Positions 31,958 to 39,625 of a DNA stretch of 39,625 nt are shown piece after piece. Each line of letters opens with the position of its first letter. Position 1 is the stretch's first letter. The notes beneath the pieces were generated by a model, which saw only the letters and a program-made list of their open reading frames with translations, was not told where the DNA came from and ran no database searches. The DNA lies in the NCBI GenBank assembly GCA_018820315.1, contig JAHJOQ010000117.1, positions 1 through 39,625 of the forward strand, given 5' to 3'. The translations under genes and the position numbers were made by a program. This DNA is from Candidatus Zixiibacteriota bacterium. GTDB lineage: Bacteria > Zixibacteria > MSB-5A5 > JAABVY01 > JAHJOQ01.

Positions 31958-33682
31958 ATGAGATGGACAAAGACTTATATACCGACTCTTAGAGAGGACC
32001 CGGCTGAAGCCGAGCTTGTCAGCCACAAACTGCTTGTCCGAGCCGGATACATACGCAAGCTATCTGCCGGTGTTTATTCATACTTGCCGCTCATGCAAAA
32101 TGTGCTCACCAAGGTCAGCCAAATCTGCCGTGAGGAGATGAATCGGTACGGGGGGATCGAGATTCTGATGCCGGTTCTTCACCCGGCCGAAATCTGGCAG
32201 GAAAGTGGCAGATGGGAAACGATGGGCGCCGAGAAGATTCAGCTTAGACTCAAGGATCGCAACAATCATGATTTTTGCCTCGGCGGCACACACGAGGAAG
32301 TCGTCACGGACATCGTCAGGGGAGAGGTTCGCAGCTACAAACAGCTCCCGCTCCTGCTCTACCAGATACAGACAAAGTTTCGCGATGAAATTCGTCCCAG
32401 ATTTGGTCTTCTGAGGGGAAAAGAATTTATCATGAAAGATGCCTACTCTTTCGATCGCGACGAAGCGGGCCGGAAGATCAGCTACAAGAAGATGGCCGAT
32501 GCATATACTGCCTTCTTCAACCGTTGCGGACTCGAAACCGTGATGGTCGAATCGGACACCGGCGCTATGGGTGGCAGCGGGGCACATGAATTCATGGTCG
32601 TAGTCGAAACCGATAGCGGCGAAAATGTATTAGCTCTATGTGACAACTGCAATTATGCGGCCAATATTGAGAAGGCACCCGTTACCGACAATTCGCAGCC
32701 ATCCAACGAGGAGGAGCGTGAGCTTCAGTTGGTCGACACCCCCAATGCCGGAACAGTCGAAGAAGTGACAGCATTTCTTAATGTTCCTCCCGAACGACTC
32801 GTGAAAACTATTCTCTATAAAGGCAATAATGGCCAAGTGATAGCGGCATTGATAAGAGGCGATCGAGCTGTCAATGAGGTGAAGCTGAGAAATGTCCTCA
32901 AAGGCGAGTATCTTGAAATTGCGGACGCCGAGACCGTCATGGCTGCTACTAATGCGCCGGTCGGCTACGCTGGCCCGGTTGGACTGAAAGGCGTCCAGAT
33001 CATCGCCGATCATGAAGTGCGCAAGCTCAGGAATGTCGTCACAGGGGCCAATCAGTCCGAGAAGCACTATCTCAATACCAATGCCGGCCGCGATTTCCAC
33101 ATAGATATTGTGGCAGATATCCGAAACGCGGAAGAGGGAGAGCCATGTCAGGCGTGTGGCAAGGGGAAGCTGTACACACGCAAAGGTATCGAAGTGGGCA
33201 ATATCTTCAATCTCGGCACCAAGTATTCATCGTCGATGAATGCTACTTACATGGATGAGAAGGGCAATGAACTTCCGATGATTATGGGTTCGTATGGAAT
33301 CGGAATCACCCGCACCGCGCAATCGGCGATCGAGAAATTCTCGGATGATAAAGGGATGATCTGGCCTCGCGCCATCGCTCCATATGAGATGATTATCACA
33401 CCTCTCAACTATGATGACCGCGAGCAGAAATCGGCAGCCGATGAGATCTACGAGAAGTGCCTGAAGGCGAGACTCAATGTGATCCTGGACGACAGGCTTG
33501 AGAGACCCGGCATAAAGCTAAACGACGCCGATCTGATCGGAATTCCGCTCAGAATGACCATTGGAAAGAAGTCTCTTAAGGCTGGGAAAGTCGAACTTAA
33601 GCCTCGCAAGCAGAAAGATCACGAGGAGGTAGACCTTTCCGCGGCGATCTGGAGGGCAGAGGAGATACTGAGCGAGCTCTGA
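31958..33682 (+). CDS. proS: prolyl-tRNA synthetase (bacterial ProS with editing domain)
   Basis: A 574-residue class II synthetase, normal for the bacterial type. Motif 1 region with GVYSYLPLMQNV; motif 2 FRDEIRPRFGLLRGKEFIMKDAYSFD; an inserted YbaK-like Ala-editing domain (about 240-390); motif 3 GSYGIGITRTAQSAIE; and a C-terminal anticodon domain. It charges tRNA-Pro and clears Ala-tRNA-Pro. A hairpin with T-tail separates it from rimP. Confidence 0.97.
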   Translation: MRWTKTYIPTLREDPAEAELVSHKLLVRAGYIRKLSAGVYSYLPLMQNVLTKVSQICREEMNRYGGIEILMPVLHPAEIWQESGRWETMGAEKIQLRLKDRNNHDFCLGGTHEEVVTDIVRGEVRSYKQLPLLLYQIQTKFRDEIRPRFGLLRGKEFIMKDAYSFDRDEAGRKISYKKMADAYTAFFNRCGLETVMVESDTGAMGGSGAHEFMVVVETDSGENVLALCDNCNYAANIEKAPVTDNSQPSNEEERELQLVDTPNAGTVEEVTAFLNVPPERLVKTILYKGNNGQVIAALIRGDRAVNEVKLRNVLKGEYLEIADAETVMAATNAPVGYAGPVGLKGVQIIADHEVRKLRNVVTGANQSEKHYLNTNAGRDFHIDIVADIRNAEEGEPCQACGKGKLYTRKGIEVGNIFNLGTKYSSSMNATYMDEKGNELPMIMGSYGIGITRTAQSAIEKFSDDKGMIWPRAIAPYEMIITPLNYDDREQKSAADEIYEKCLKARLNVILDDRLERPGIKLNDADLIGIPLRMTIGKKSLKAGKVELKPRKQKDHEEVDLSAAIWRAEEILSEL

Positions 33683-33730
33683 TATTTCACTTGCATGACA
33701 CATCCCGAATCCGTATATTATTCGGTTACG

Positions 33731-33753
33731 GAGTGGGTGTGACCCACTCTTTT
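33731..33753 (+). terminator. perfect 8-bp hairpin plus T-run upstream of rimP
   Basis: GAGTGGGT-GTG-ACCCACTC-TTTT lies 48 nt after the proS stop and ends only 10 nt before the rimP start. It is either the proS terminator or an attenuator in the rimP-nusA leader, where NusA could regulate its own operon. Confidence 0.78.
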
Positions 33754-33763
33754 GAGTATAGAT

Positions 33764-34228
33764 ATGGGCGTCTCAGATATGAGCATATCAAAGGAAGACC
33801 TTGAGAGAATGATTGCGGAAGTCATAGAGAGTGAAGGCTTTGAACTTGTCGAGATGAAGCTCGCGCACCACGGTAAGCATCATGTGCTACGGATATTTGC
33901 CGACAGGGTCGGCGGTATAACTCTCGACCAGTGTGGCAGCCTTTCTCGGACTCTGGAACGCAAGCTCGATGAGGTCGATCCGTTTGATGCAGCCTATACG
34001 CTTGAGGTGTCGTCGCCGGGACTGGACCGCCCCCTGACAACCACAGCTGACTTCAGGCGAAAGGCGGGAAAAAACATGCGACTGCTGCTTGAAACACCGG
34101 TTAACGGCAATGATCATGCCGAGGGATGCCTCAAAGCGGTCGAACATGATAAACTGGTCCTCGAAACCGACCATGGTGTGGTCGAATTGACTATTGACCA
34201 GGTCAAGCATGGAAAAATCCTGTATTAA
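33764..34228 (+). CDS. rimP: ribosome maturation factor RimP
   Basis: A 154-residue RimP. N-terminal alpha/beta domain with IAEVIESEGFELVEMKL; then SLSRTLERKLDEVDPFDAAYTLEVSSPGLDRPL (family signature); and a small C-terminal SH3-like domain. It is needed for 30S assembly. Three in-frame starts exist (TTG 33752, ATG 33764, ATG 33779); ATG 33764 is chosen on weak spacing evidence. It is the first gene of the nusA-infB operon. Confidence 0.93.
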   Translation: MGVSDMSISKEDLERMIAEVIESEGFELVEMKLAHHGKHHVLRIFADRVGGITLDQCGSLSRTLERKLDEVDPFDAAYTLEVSSPGLDRPLTTTADFRRKAGKNMRLLLETPVNGNDHAEGCLKAVEHDKLVLETDHGVVELTIDQVKHGKILY

Positions 34229-34239
34229 GGAGTGGCCTG

Positions 34240-35712
34240 ATGAGCTATGATATTCTGGAGGCAATGACTCAGATCGCACGAGAAAAGAATCTCGATCTTC
34301 AATACGTTATCGAAACACTGGAGTCATCGCTTCTGTCGGCGGCTAAGAAGAAGTTCGCTAACGCTGACAATATCTTCGTCAAAGTCGACCCGTCGAGCGG
34401 CGAGATCAATATTCATGCACTCAAAACCGTTGTGAGCAATGTCACTGATCCCAACCTCGAAATTAGTCTCGAAGAGGCCACCGAAATTGACGACTCAGCC
34501 GAAGAAGGAGATGAGGTCGAGGTCTATATCGGCTTTGAAGAATTCGGAAGAAACGCCATCGCAACTGCCAAGCAACTCATGATCCAGAAGGTTCGCGAGG
34601 CGGAGCGTGAAATGGTCTTCGAGGAATACAGCAAGAAGATCGGCGAACTTGTCACCGGTTCTGTCCAACAGATCGATAAGGGTGACCTGATAATTAATCT
34701 TGGACGCGCGGAGGCAATACTTCCGTCCGACCAGCAAATTCCACGAGAGAAGTACCGCCAGGGCGACAGGGTTCGCGCGTTTATCGCTGATGTCAAGCGC
34801 AACCAGAGGGGACCTCAGGTTGTTCTCTCCAGAACGCATGACGGCCTTATTCGCAAGCTCTTCGAACTCGAAGTGCCGGAGATTTTCGAGCGAATCATCG
34901 AGATCAAAGAGATTGCACGTGAACCGGGTGAAAGAGCCAAAATCGCCGTCGCCTCTGCTGATGAGAGGATCGATCCGGTGGGCGCATGTGTCGGCATCAA
35001 AGGCGTCAGAGTCCAGAGCATTGTAAGAGAGCTTTCGAACGAGAGGATCGACATTATTCAGTACCACCCCGATCCCGTAATTTTCGTGACCCGCGCTCTC
35101 TCACCGGCGACAGTTGTGAAGATCGACACCTACCCTGAAGACGGCTCGATGACGGTCGTAGTCGAGGATGACAAGCTGTCACTTGCGATCGGTCGTCAGG
35201 GACAGAATGCAAGATTGGCGGCAAGACTCTCCGGGTGGAGGATCAACATACTCAGCGAATCCGAATACTCCGAGATCAAGCGCCGGGAAGTTGAATCGAA
35301 GGTGCCTATTTCAGCCCTGCCCGGAATAACCGATCATATGACGAATAAACTATTGGAAGAAGATATTCTCTACGTACAGGATCTTGCAGCCACATCAGTT
35401 GATGAATTGCTGGATATACCCGGCATCGGTCCGAAGAAGGCCGAAGCACTGATCGAGTTGGCAAGACAAACACTCGGGGATGTGCAAGCGAAGAAGGAAC
35501 TCGAATTCGACGAGGATGTTGAAGAATGGGAAGAAGATGACGATGTCGACGATTCAGAGGACTTGAGCGCTATCGGCAAGGAAGCTGACGCTTCGGCGGA
35601 TGAGTCGAGCGACAATGATGACGATGACGGCGATGATGAGTCATCAAAAGAGGATACCGAGTTGAATGACTCTGAAGACGAGACCGAGGAGAAGGATCAG
35701 CCTTCGACGTAA
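34240..35712 (+). CDS. nusA: transcription elongation/termination factor NusA
   Basis: A 490-residue NusA. N-terminal RNAP-binding domain (1-125), S1 domain (about 130-200; GELVTGSVQQIDKGDLIINLG), tandem KH domains (about 200-345; ACVGIKGVRVQSIV, LSLAIGRQGQNARLAARL) and a helix-hairpin-helix region (LLDIPGIGPKKAEALI). It ends with about 65 residues that are mostly Asp, Glu and Ser. AAGGAG is the ribosome-binding site. The acidic tail replaces the usual alpha-proteobacterial/E. coli AR repeats. Confidence 0.97.
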   Translation: MSYDILEAMTQIAREKNLDLQYVIETLESSLLSAAKKKFANADNIFVKVDPSSGEINIHALKTVVSNVTDPNLEISLEEATEIDDSAEEGDEVEVYIGFEEFGRNAIATAKQLMIQKVREAEREMVFEEYSKKIGELVTGSVQQIDKGDLIINLGRAEAILPSDQQIPREKYRQGDRVRAFIADVKRNQRGPQVVLSRTHDGLIRKLFELEVPEIFERIIEIKEIAREPGERAKIAVASADERIDPVGACVGIKGVRVQSIVRELSNERIDIIQYHPDPVIFVTRALSPATVVKIDTYPEDGSMTVVVEDDKLSLAIGRQGQNARLAARLSGWRINILSESEYSEIKRREVESKVPISALPGITDHMTNKLLEEDILYVQDLAATSVDELLDIPGIGPKKAEALIELARQTLGDVQAKKELEFDEDVEEWEEDDDVDDSEDLSAIGKEADASADESSDNDDDDGDDESSKEDTELNDSEDETEEKDQPST

Positions 35713-35775
35713 TGCACAGGTGCTATTGAACTTATCTGACAGAGTCGCAGCAGACGGTCCTGGGAGGAAGAGATA

Positions 35776-38079
35776 ATGGCTAAAAAAAGATTGTATCAAG
35801 TAGCTCGCGAATTTAACATCACGTCCGATGCAATTGTGAAGATGTGCCGTGATCTCGGTTTCCCGGTCAAGAACCACATGAGCACTGCCGACGACCCGAT
35901 GATAGCAGCAATTGATAAGAAATTCAAAGATGAACGCGACTCGATCAAGCGCGATATCGAAATCAAGAAGCAAAAGGCTAAGTCGCGCGGGAAGGTCGAG
36001 ATATCTCCAGCTCCTTTGCCAGAGCCGCCAAGCGTGAAGGATGAACCTGTGACCGAAGCCGAGCACTGGGATGAAGTCGCACCGAAGACTGGTTTGGAGC
36101 GGATTAAGCCGAAGGATGTTCGGGCGAGCAAGGGTGGACCCGTAGATCGGAAGAAGCGGCGGAAAAAGGATAAGAGGCGGCAGCGTCCAAGACGCAGGCC
36201 TGTTGACCAGAAAGCCGTAGCCGTCAGCGTCAGAAAGACGCTTGCCACTATGGATGGAAGCAAGCGCTCGAAGAAATATAAGAGGCGCACAAAGACAACC
36301 GGTGGTGGTGAAGAGACTGTAAACGTTCTGCAAGTGAATGAATACATGTCAGTGGCAGAGTTGGCAGCCGAAATAGGCATCAAACCGACTGAACTGATCG
36401 CGAAGTGCATATCACTGGGCATGATGGCTACGATTAATCAAAGACTTGATCTCGACACGATCGAAATGTTGGCCCTTGAGTACGGCATGGAGGTTGAAGA
36501 GATCAAAGAAATCGGCATCGACGAACTCGACGATGAAGAAGAGCAGCAAGACGAATCGCCGACCGAGCATAGGCCTCCAGTGATCACAATCATGGGACAT
36601 GTTGACCATGGGAAGACATCTCTACTCGATTTCATAAGACACTCCAACGTGGTAGCCGGCGAGTCAGGTGCTATCACGCAGCACATTGGTGCATACCAGG
36701 TAAAACTGCCCGGCGGAAATCTGACATTCCTGGATACTCCCGGACATGCCGCATTCACTGCGATGAGAGCGCGCGGAGCACAGGCGACAGATCTGGTTGT
36801 CCTTGTCGTGGCGGCCAACGACGCTGTCCAGCAACAGACTGTTGAGGCAATCGACCATGCTCGCGCGGCGGGTGTGCCGATTATTGTCGCCATCAACAAG
36901 ATGGATCTTCCGGATGCCAATTCTGAGACAGTGAAACAGCAGCTTGCGCAGCTAAATCTGCTCCCGGAAGACTGGGGCGGCAAGACTATCACTGTCGAGA
37001 TATCCGCCAAGACTGGCATGAATGTCGACAAGCTTCTTGAGATGATTCTGCTTCAGTCGGAAGTGATGGAGTTGACAGCAAGCCCGGAACTGCGTGCAAC
37101 CGGTGTGGTTATTGAGGCAAGAGTGGAGAAGGGCAGAGGTATAGTCTGCAACGTGCTTGTTCAGAACGGAACGATGTATCTCGGCAGTCCTTCTGTTGTC
37201 GGAAATTACTACGCGAAGATCAGGACTATGGTGGACGATCGCGGTGTCCCGTTGACCGAGATAGGGCCTGGCACTCCGGCACAGATAACCGGGCTTTCCG
37301 GGATTCCCCAGGCCGGGGATCGTTTCTTCGTGGCTGAGGATGATGCGCAGGCAAGGAGTATTGCGAATCAGAGACAGAGAATCAAGCGCGAGCAGGATTT
37401 CCGCCACATCAAGCGCGTAGCTTTGACAAACATCTACGACCAGATTCGCGAGGGACAGGTGTCCGATCTGAATCTCGTCATCAAGGGCGACGTAGACGGC
37501 TCCGTTGAGGTTCTCAGCGACACTCTGGAAAAGTTATCGAATGAAGAGGTGCGCGTAGTCATAATTCACCGAGGCGTCGGTGCAATAAACGAGAACGACG
37601 TGCTTCTTGCAGCCGCTTCACAAGCCATCATAATAGGGTTCCATGTACGGCCGGATGTGCGTGCAAGAGAGATTGCCGCACGGGAGAAAGTCGATATCCG
37701 CCAGTACACTGTCATCTACGAGGTGGAATCGGATGTCCGGAACGCCCTTGAAGGATTGCTGGCTCCGGAGGAATCCGAAGAGATCAGGGGAACTGCCGAG
37801 ATTCGGGATCTGTTCAGGATTCCCAAACAGGGCGTTGTGGCCGGTTGTTATATTACATCGGGGACTATATTGAGAACCGATCGAATGCGTGTGGTCAGGG
37901 ATGGCGTCGAAATCTATGACGGCATGATCAACTCACTTCGCAGATTCAAAGATGATGTTCGGGAAGTTGCGAGCGGATTCGAGTGTGGAATTAAGGTTGA
38001 GAATTTCGATGACCTCAAGGTTGGCGATATTCTTGAGGCATATAAAGTGATTCAAACCGCACGCAAATTGCAGCAATGA
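35776..38079 (+). CDS. infB: translation initiation factor IF-2
   Basis: A 767-residue IF-2, with two IF2_N-type modules (about 3-53 and about 190-240) separated by a very basic linker ([16 protein letters not shown]). The GTPase domain has G1 [10 protein letters not shown] (from about residue 273), G3 DTPGHAAF, G4 NKMD and G5 SAKTGMN; the C-terminal domains that place fMet-tRNA follow. Its stop overlaps the DUF503 start as ATGA. Confidence 0.98.
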   Translation: MAKKRLYQVAREFNITSDAIVKMCRDLGFPVKNHMSTADDPMIAAIDKKFKDERDSIKRDIEIKKQKAKSRGKVEISPAPLPEPPSVKDEPVTEAEHWDEVAPKTGLERIKPKDVRASKGGPVDRKKRRKKDKRRQRPRRRPVDQKAVAVSVRKTLATMDGSKRSKKYKRRTKTTGGGEETVNVLQVNEYMSVAELAAEIGIKPTELIAKCISLGMMATINQRLDLDTIEMLALEYGMEVEEIKEIGIDELDDEEEQQDESPTEHRPPVITIMGHVDHGKTSLLDFIRHSNVVAGESGAITQHIGAYQVKLPGGNLTFLDTPGHAAFTAMRARGAQATDLVVLVVAANDAVQQQTVEAIDHARAAGVPIIVAINKMDLPDANSETVKQQLAQLNLLPEDWGGKTITVEISAKTGMNVDKLLEMILLQSEVMELTASPELRATGVVIEARVEKGRGIVCNVLVQNGTMYLGSPSVVGNYYAKIRTMVDDRGVPLTEIGPGTPAQITGLSGIPQAGDRFFVAEDDAQARSIANQRQRIKREQDFRHIKRVALTNIYDQIREGQVSDLNLVIKGDVDGSVEVLSDTLEKLSNEEVRVVIIHRGVGAINENDVLLAAASQAIIIGFHVRPDVRAREIAAREKVDIRQYTVIYEVESDVRNALEGLLAPEESEEIRGTAEIRDLFRIPKQGVVAGCYITSGTILRTDRMRVVRDGVEIYDGMINSLRRFKDDVREVASGFECGIKVENFDDLKVGDILEAYKVIQTARKLQQ

Positions 38080-38360
38080 CTCTGGGTCTTCTTAGCATCG
38101 AGACATATCTCCCATCCGCTCATTCTCTTAAGGACAAGAGAAGCATCCTGCGGAAAGTAATAGACCGTATCAGGCATCGCCATAATGTATGTATAGCCGA
38201 AGTCGGCAACAATGATCTGTGGCAAAGGGCATCGTTGGCTGTCTGTATGGTGGCTAACGACTCAGAATTTGTTGATTCAGTTTTGTCAAAGATTTTGAGA
38301 GAAATTGAGAACAATCTCGATGGAGAAATCGTGGATTACACAATCGATCTGAGCAGATGA
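38076..38360 (+). CDS. DUF503 (YlxP-like) protein
   Basis: A 94-residue protein with the DUF503 features SAHSLKDKRSILRKVIDRIRHRHNVCIAEV and NNDLWQRASLAVCMVAND. It commonly sits between infB and rbfA; its exact role is not established. It overlaps both neighbours by 4 bp. Confidence 0.92.
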   Translation: MTLGLLSIETYLPSAHSLKDKRSILRKVIDRIRHRHNVCIAEVGNNDLWQRASLAVCMVANDSEFVDSVLSKILREIENNLDGEIVDYTIDLSR

Positions 38361-38731
38361 GAGAATTCAAAAGACAGGACAGATTAAGGCAACAAATAAA
38401 GACCGAGGTTGCCGACATCCTGATGCGCACAATCAAGAACACGCGTATCGGCTTCATCACAATTACTGATGTCGAACTGAGCAAAGACCTGAAATATGCG
38501 AAGGTATTCTACTCGACGCTCGGCACAGCGGTTCAAAAAGCTGACTCTGCTCGCGCGCTCGAACGGACAAAGATGGTGGTGCAATCCGAGCTTGGCAAGA
38601 GAATCAGAATCAGACAGACACCCCAGATATCATATCATGTAGACAAATCACTCGAATATGGTGACAAAATCGAATCCCTGCTCGAGCAAATAAATGAGAA
38701 AAAGGCCGAGGATGAACAAGAAGACAATTGA
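38357..38731 (+). CDS. rbfA: 30S ribosome-binding factor RbfA
   Basis: A 124-residue KH-fold protein. MREFKRQDRLRQQIKTEVADIL at the start, FITITDVELSKDLKYAKVFYST in the middle and RIRIRQTPQISYHVDKSLEYG near the end are typical. It works in cold-sensitive 16S 5'-end maturation. Start overlaps the DUF503 stop (ATGA); its end overlaps nrnA by 20 bp. Confidence 0.96.
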   Translation: MREFKRQDRLRQQIKTEVADILMRTIKNTRIGFITITDVELSKDLKYAKVFYSTLGTAVQKADSARALERTKMVVQSELGKRIRIRQTPQISYHVDKSLEYGDKIESLLEQINEKKAEDEQEDN

Positions 38732-39625
38732 CTCTGTGATTGAAGCACTGCGCAACTCCAAGAAGGTGCTGATCACAGCTCACATCGATCCGGATGGGGA
38801 TTCGCTCGGCAGCCAACTGGCCATGAACGACTATCTGGAGTCTCTCGGGAAGGAAACCAGGATTTACGATGACGGTGCCATCCCGTCAAGGTATCTCTTC
38901 CTCGAAGGAATAGAGAAAGTGTTCACTGATCCGGCAGGCTATGACTTCGATCCGGATCTGGTTGTTGTCCTCGAGACGACTCAAATCGAGAGAACCGGCT
39001 ATGTAGCCGGACTGATCAAGCCAGGCACGAAAATCATGAATATTGATCACCATCCCGGCAACACTCTGTACGGCGACATTCCTCTTATTGACGAACAAGC
39101 ATCCTCGGTCGGTGAAATTGTCTACAAGATTCTGAAGCAAGCTGGATACACACTCAGCAAGGCGACTGCCGAGAAGATATTTACTGCAATATTGACCGAT
39201 ACGGGGCGTTTTCATTTCTCGTCGACGACTCCCGACTCGCTTCGAATCGCGGCTGAACTCCTCGAGGCAGGTGTCGAGCCGAGAGAAATAACCGACAATA
39301 TCTATTTCTCAATGAATCAAAGACAGCTCCTGGTGATCGGAGGGCTAATCAGCACATCTGAGATGGCCGTTGACGGCAAGGTCTGTGCGCTCACTCTCAC
39401 AAGGAAGATGCTGCATGAGCAGAATCTCGAGTTCTCGGATTTCGAAGGCGTGGTCGAATTTGCTATGCGCCTGCGAGATGTCTCAATCGGCGTATTGTTC
39501 AAAGACACTGCGGACGATCGAACGAAGATATCTCTCAGATCGCGGTCGACTGTCGATGTTTCGCAGTTGGCGAAGAGATTCGGCGGGGGAGGACATTTCA
39601 ACGCCGCAGGTGCGACTATAAATGA
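38712..39625 (+). CDS. nrnA: NrnA-like DHH/DHHA1 phosphoesterase, 3' end cut by window edge
   Basis: 304 residues are visible with no stop. DHH domain: AHIDPDGDSLGS (residues 23-34), the second acidic motif VVVLETTQIER (E88 where most relatives have Asp), NIDHHPGN (D112, H113, H114) and ILTDTGRF. The DHHA1 part ends in RFGGGGHFNAAGA, the substrate-binding GGGH motif. NrnA degrades nanoRNA and converts pAp to AMP. It overlaps rbfA; truB usually follows. The start ATG 38712 has AAAGG 6 nt upstream. Confidence 0.93.
   Translation, partial: MNKKTIDSVIEALRNSKKVLITAHIDPDGDSLGSQLAMNDYLESLGKETRIYDDGAIPSRYLFLEGIEKVFTDPAGYDFDPDLVVVLETTQIERTGYVAGLIKPGTKIMNIDHHPGNTLYGDIPLIDEQASSVGEIVYKILKQAGYTLSKATAEKIFTAILTDTGRFHFSSTTPDSLRIAAELLEAGVEPREITDNIYFSMNQRQLLVIGGLISTSEMAVDGKVCALTLTRKMLHEQNLEFSDFEGVVEFAMRLRDVSIGVLFKDTADDRTKISLRSRSTVDVSQLAKRFGGGGHFNAAGATIN

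Noticed and set aside
35644-36333. 229-codon minus-strand frame across nusA/infB
   Set aside because: Shadow of the acidic and basic low-complexity codons; hydrophobic look is an artefact of reverse reading.
1-39625. CRISPR array, transposase or integrase
   Set aside because: None seen on either strand; the only bracketed cargo is thsAB between two hairpin repeats.

Overview
This 39.6-kb window looks like a chromosomal segment of a Gram-negative bacterium from the FCB/Zixibacteria-like part of the tree. This is inferred from the mix of type I dockerin, SdrD-B, DUF4382 and DUF4384 surface proteins, an exosortase, an LRR-protein remnant and a YtxJ-type bacilliredoxin alongside ordinary bacterial housekeeping clusters. 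No database search was possible; all assignments come from motifs, gene order and signals read directly.

Layout. 1-7.3 kb: edge-truncated PD-(D/E)XK nuclease, CPBP protease, COG0731 radical SAM enzyme, a sigma-region-4-like protein coupled to a ribbon-helix-helix protein, an NtrC-family sigma-54 activator, a VOC protein, a putative lipoprotein, a small outer-membrane barrel and a methyltransferase. 7.3-9.3 kb: an accessory island with a 3' fragment of a 5S rRNA gene plus terminator, then a two-gene thsB-thsA module (TIR protein plus two-TM macro-domain protein, i.e. type II Thoeris-like antiphage defence) lying between two inverted copies of a 57-58-bp hairpin repeat. 9.3-12.5 kb: envelope genes behind a textbook sigma-54 promoter with a candidate enhancer palindrome. 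12.5-19.1 kb: CIRCE-controlled hrcA-grpE-dnaK-dnaJ followed by prmA-rsmE. 19.2-24.2 kb: prepilin peptidase, TatD nuclease, two secreted or lipoproteins, and an exosortase with a membrane partner. 24.3-28.7 kb: sensor histidine kinase, helical lipoprotein, tRNA-Ile(GAT), dockerin protein. 29-31.8 kb: PfkB-family sugar/nucleoside kinase, LRR pseudogene fragment, guanylate kinase with an altered P-loop, YtxJ, GNAT. 31.9-39.6 kb: proS, then the classical rimP-nusA-infB-DUF503-rbfA-nrnA translation/RNA operon, cut by the right edge.

How it fits together. The core (chaperones, ribosome maturation, initiation and elongation factors, RNA turnover) is conserved and tightly packed, with 4-bp ATGA overlaps. 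The accessory layer is cell-surface construction plus defence. The sigma-54 activator and the PAS histidine kinase could form a two-component pair acting on the sigma-54 promoter at 9461, but they are about 20 kb apart and this link is only a hypothesis. The most noteworthy block is 7.34-9.28 kb, where the defence module, the bracketing hairpin repeats and the 5S rRNA fragment suggest a mobile cassette or a rearrangement scar.
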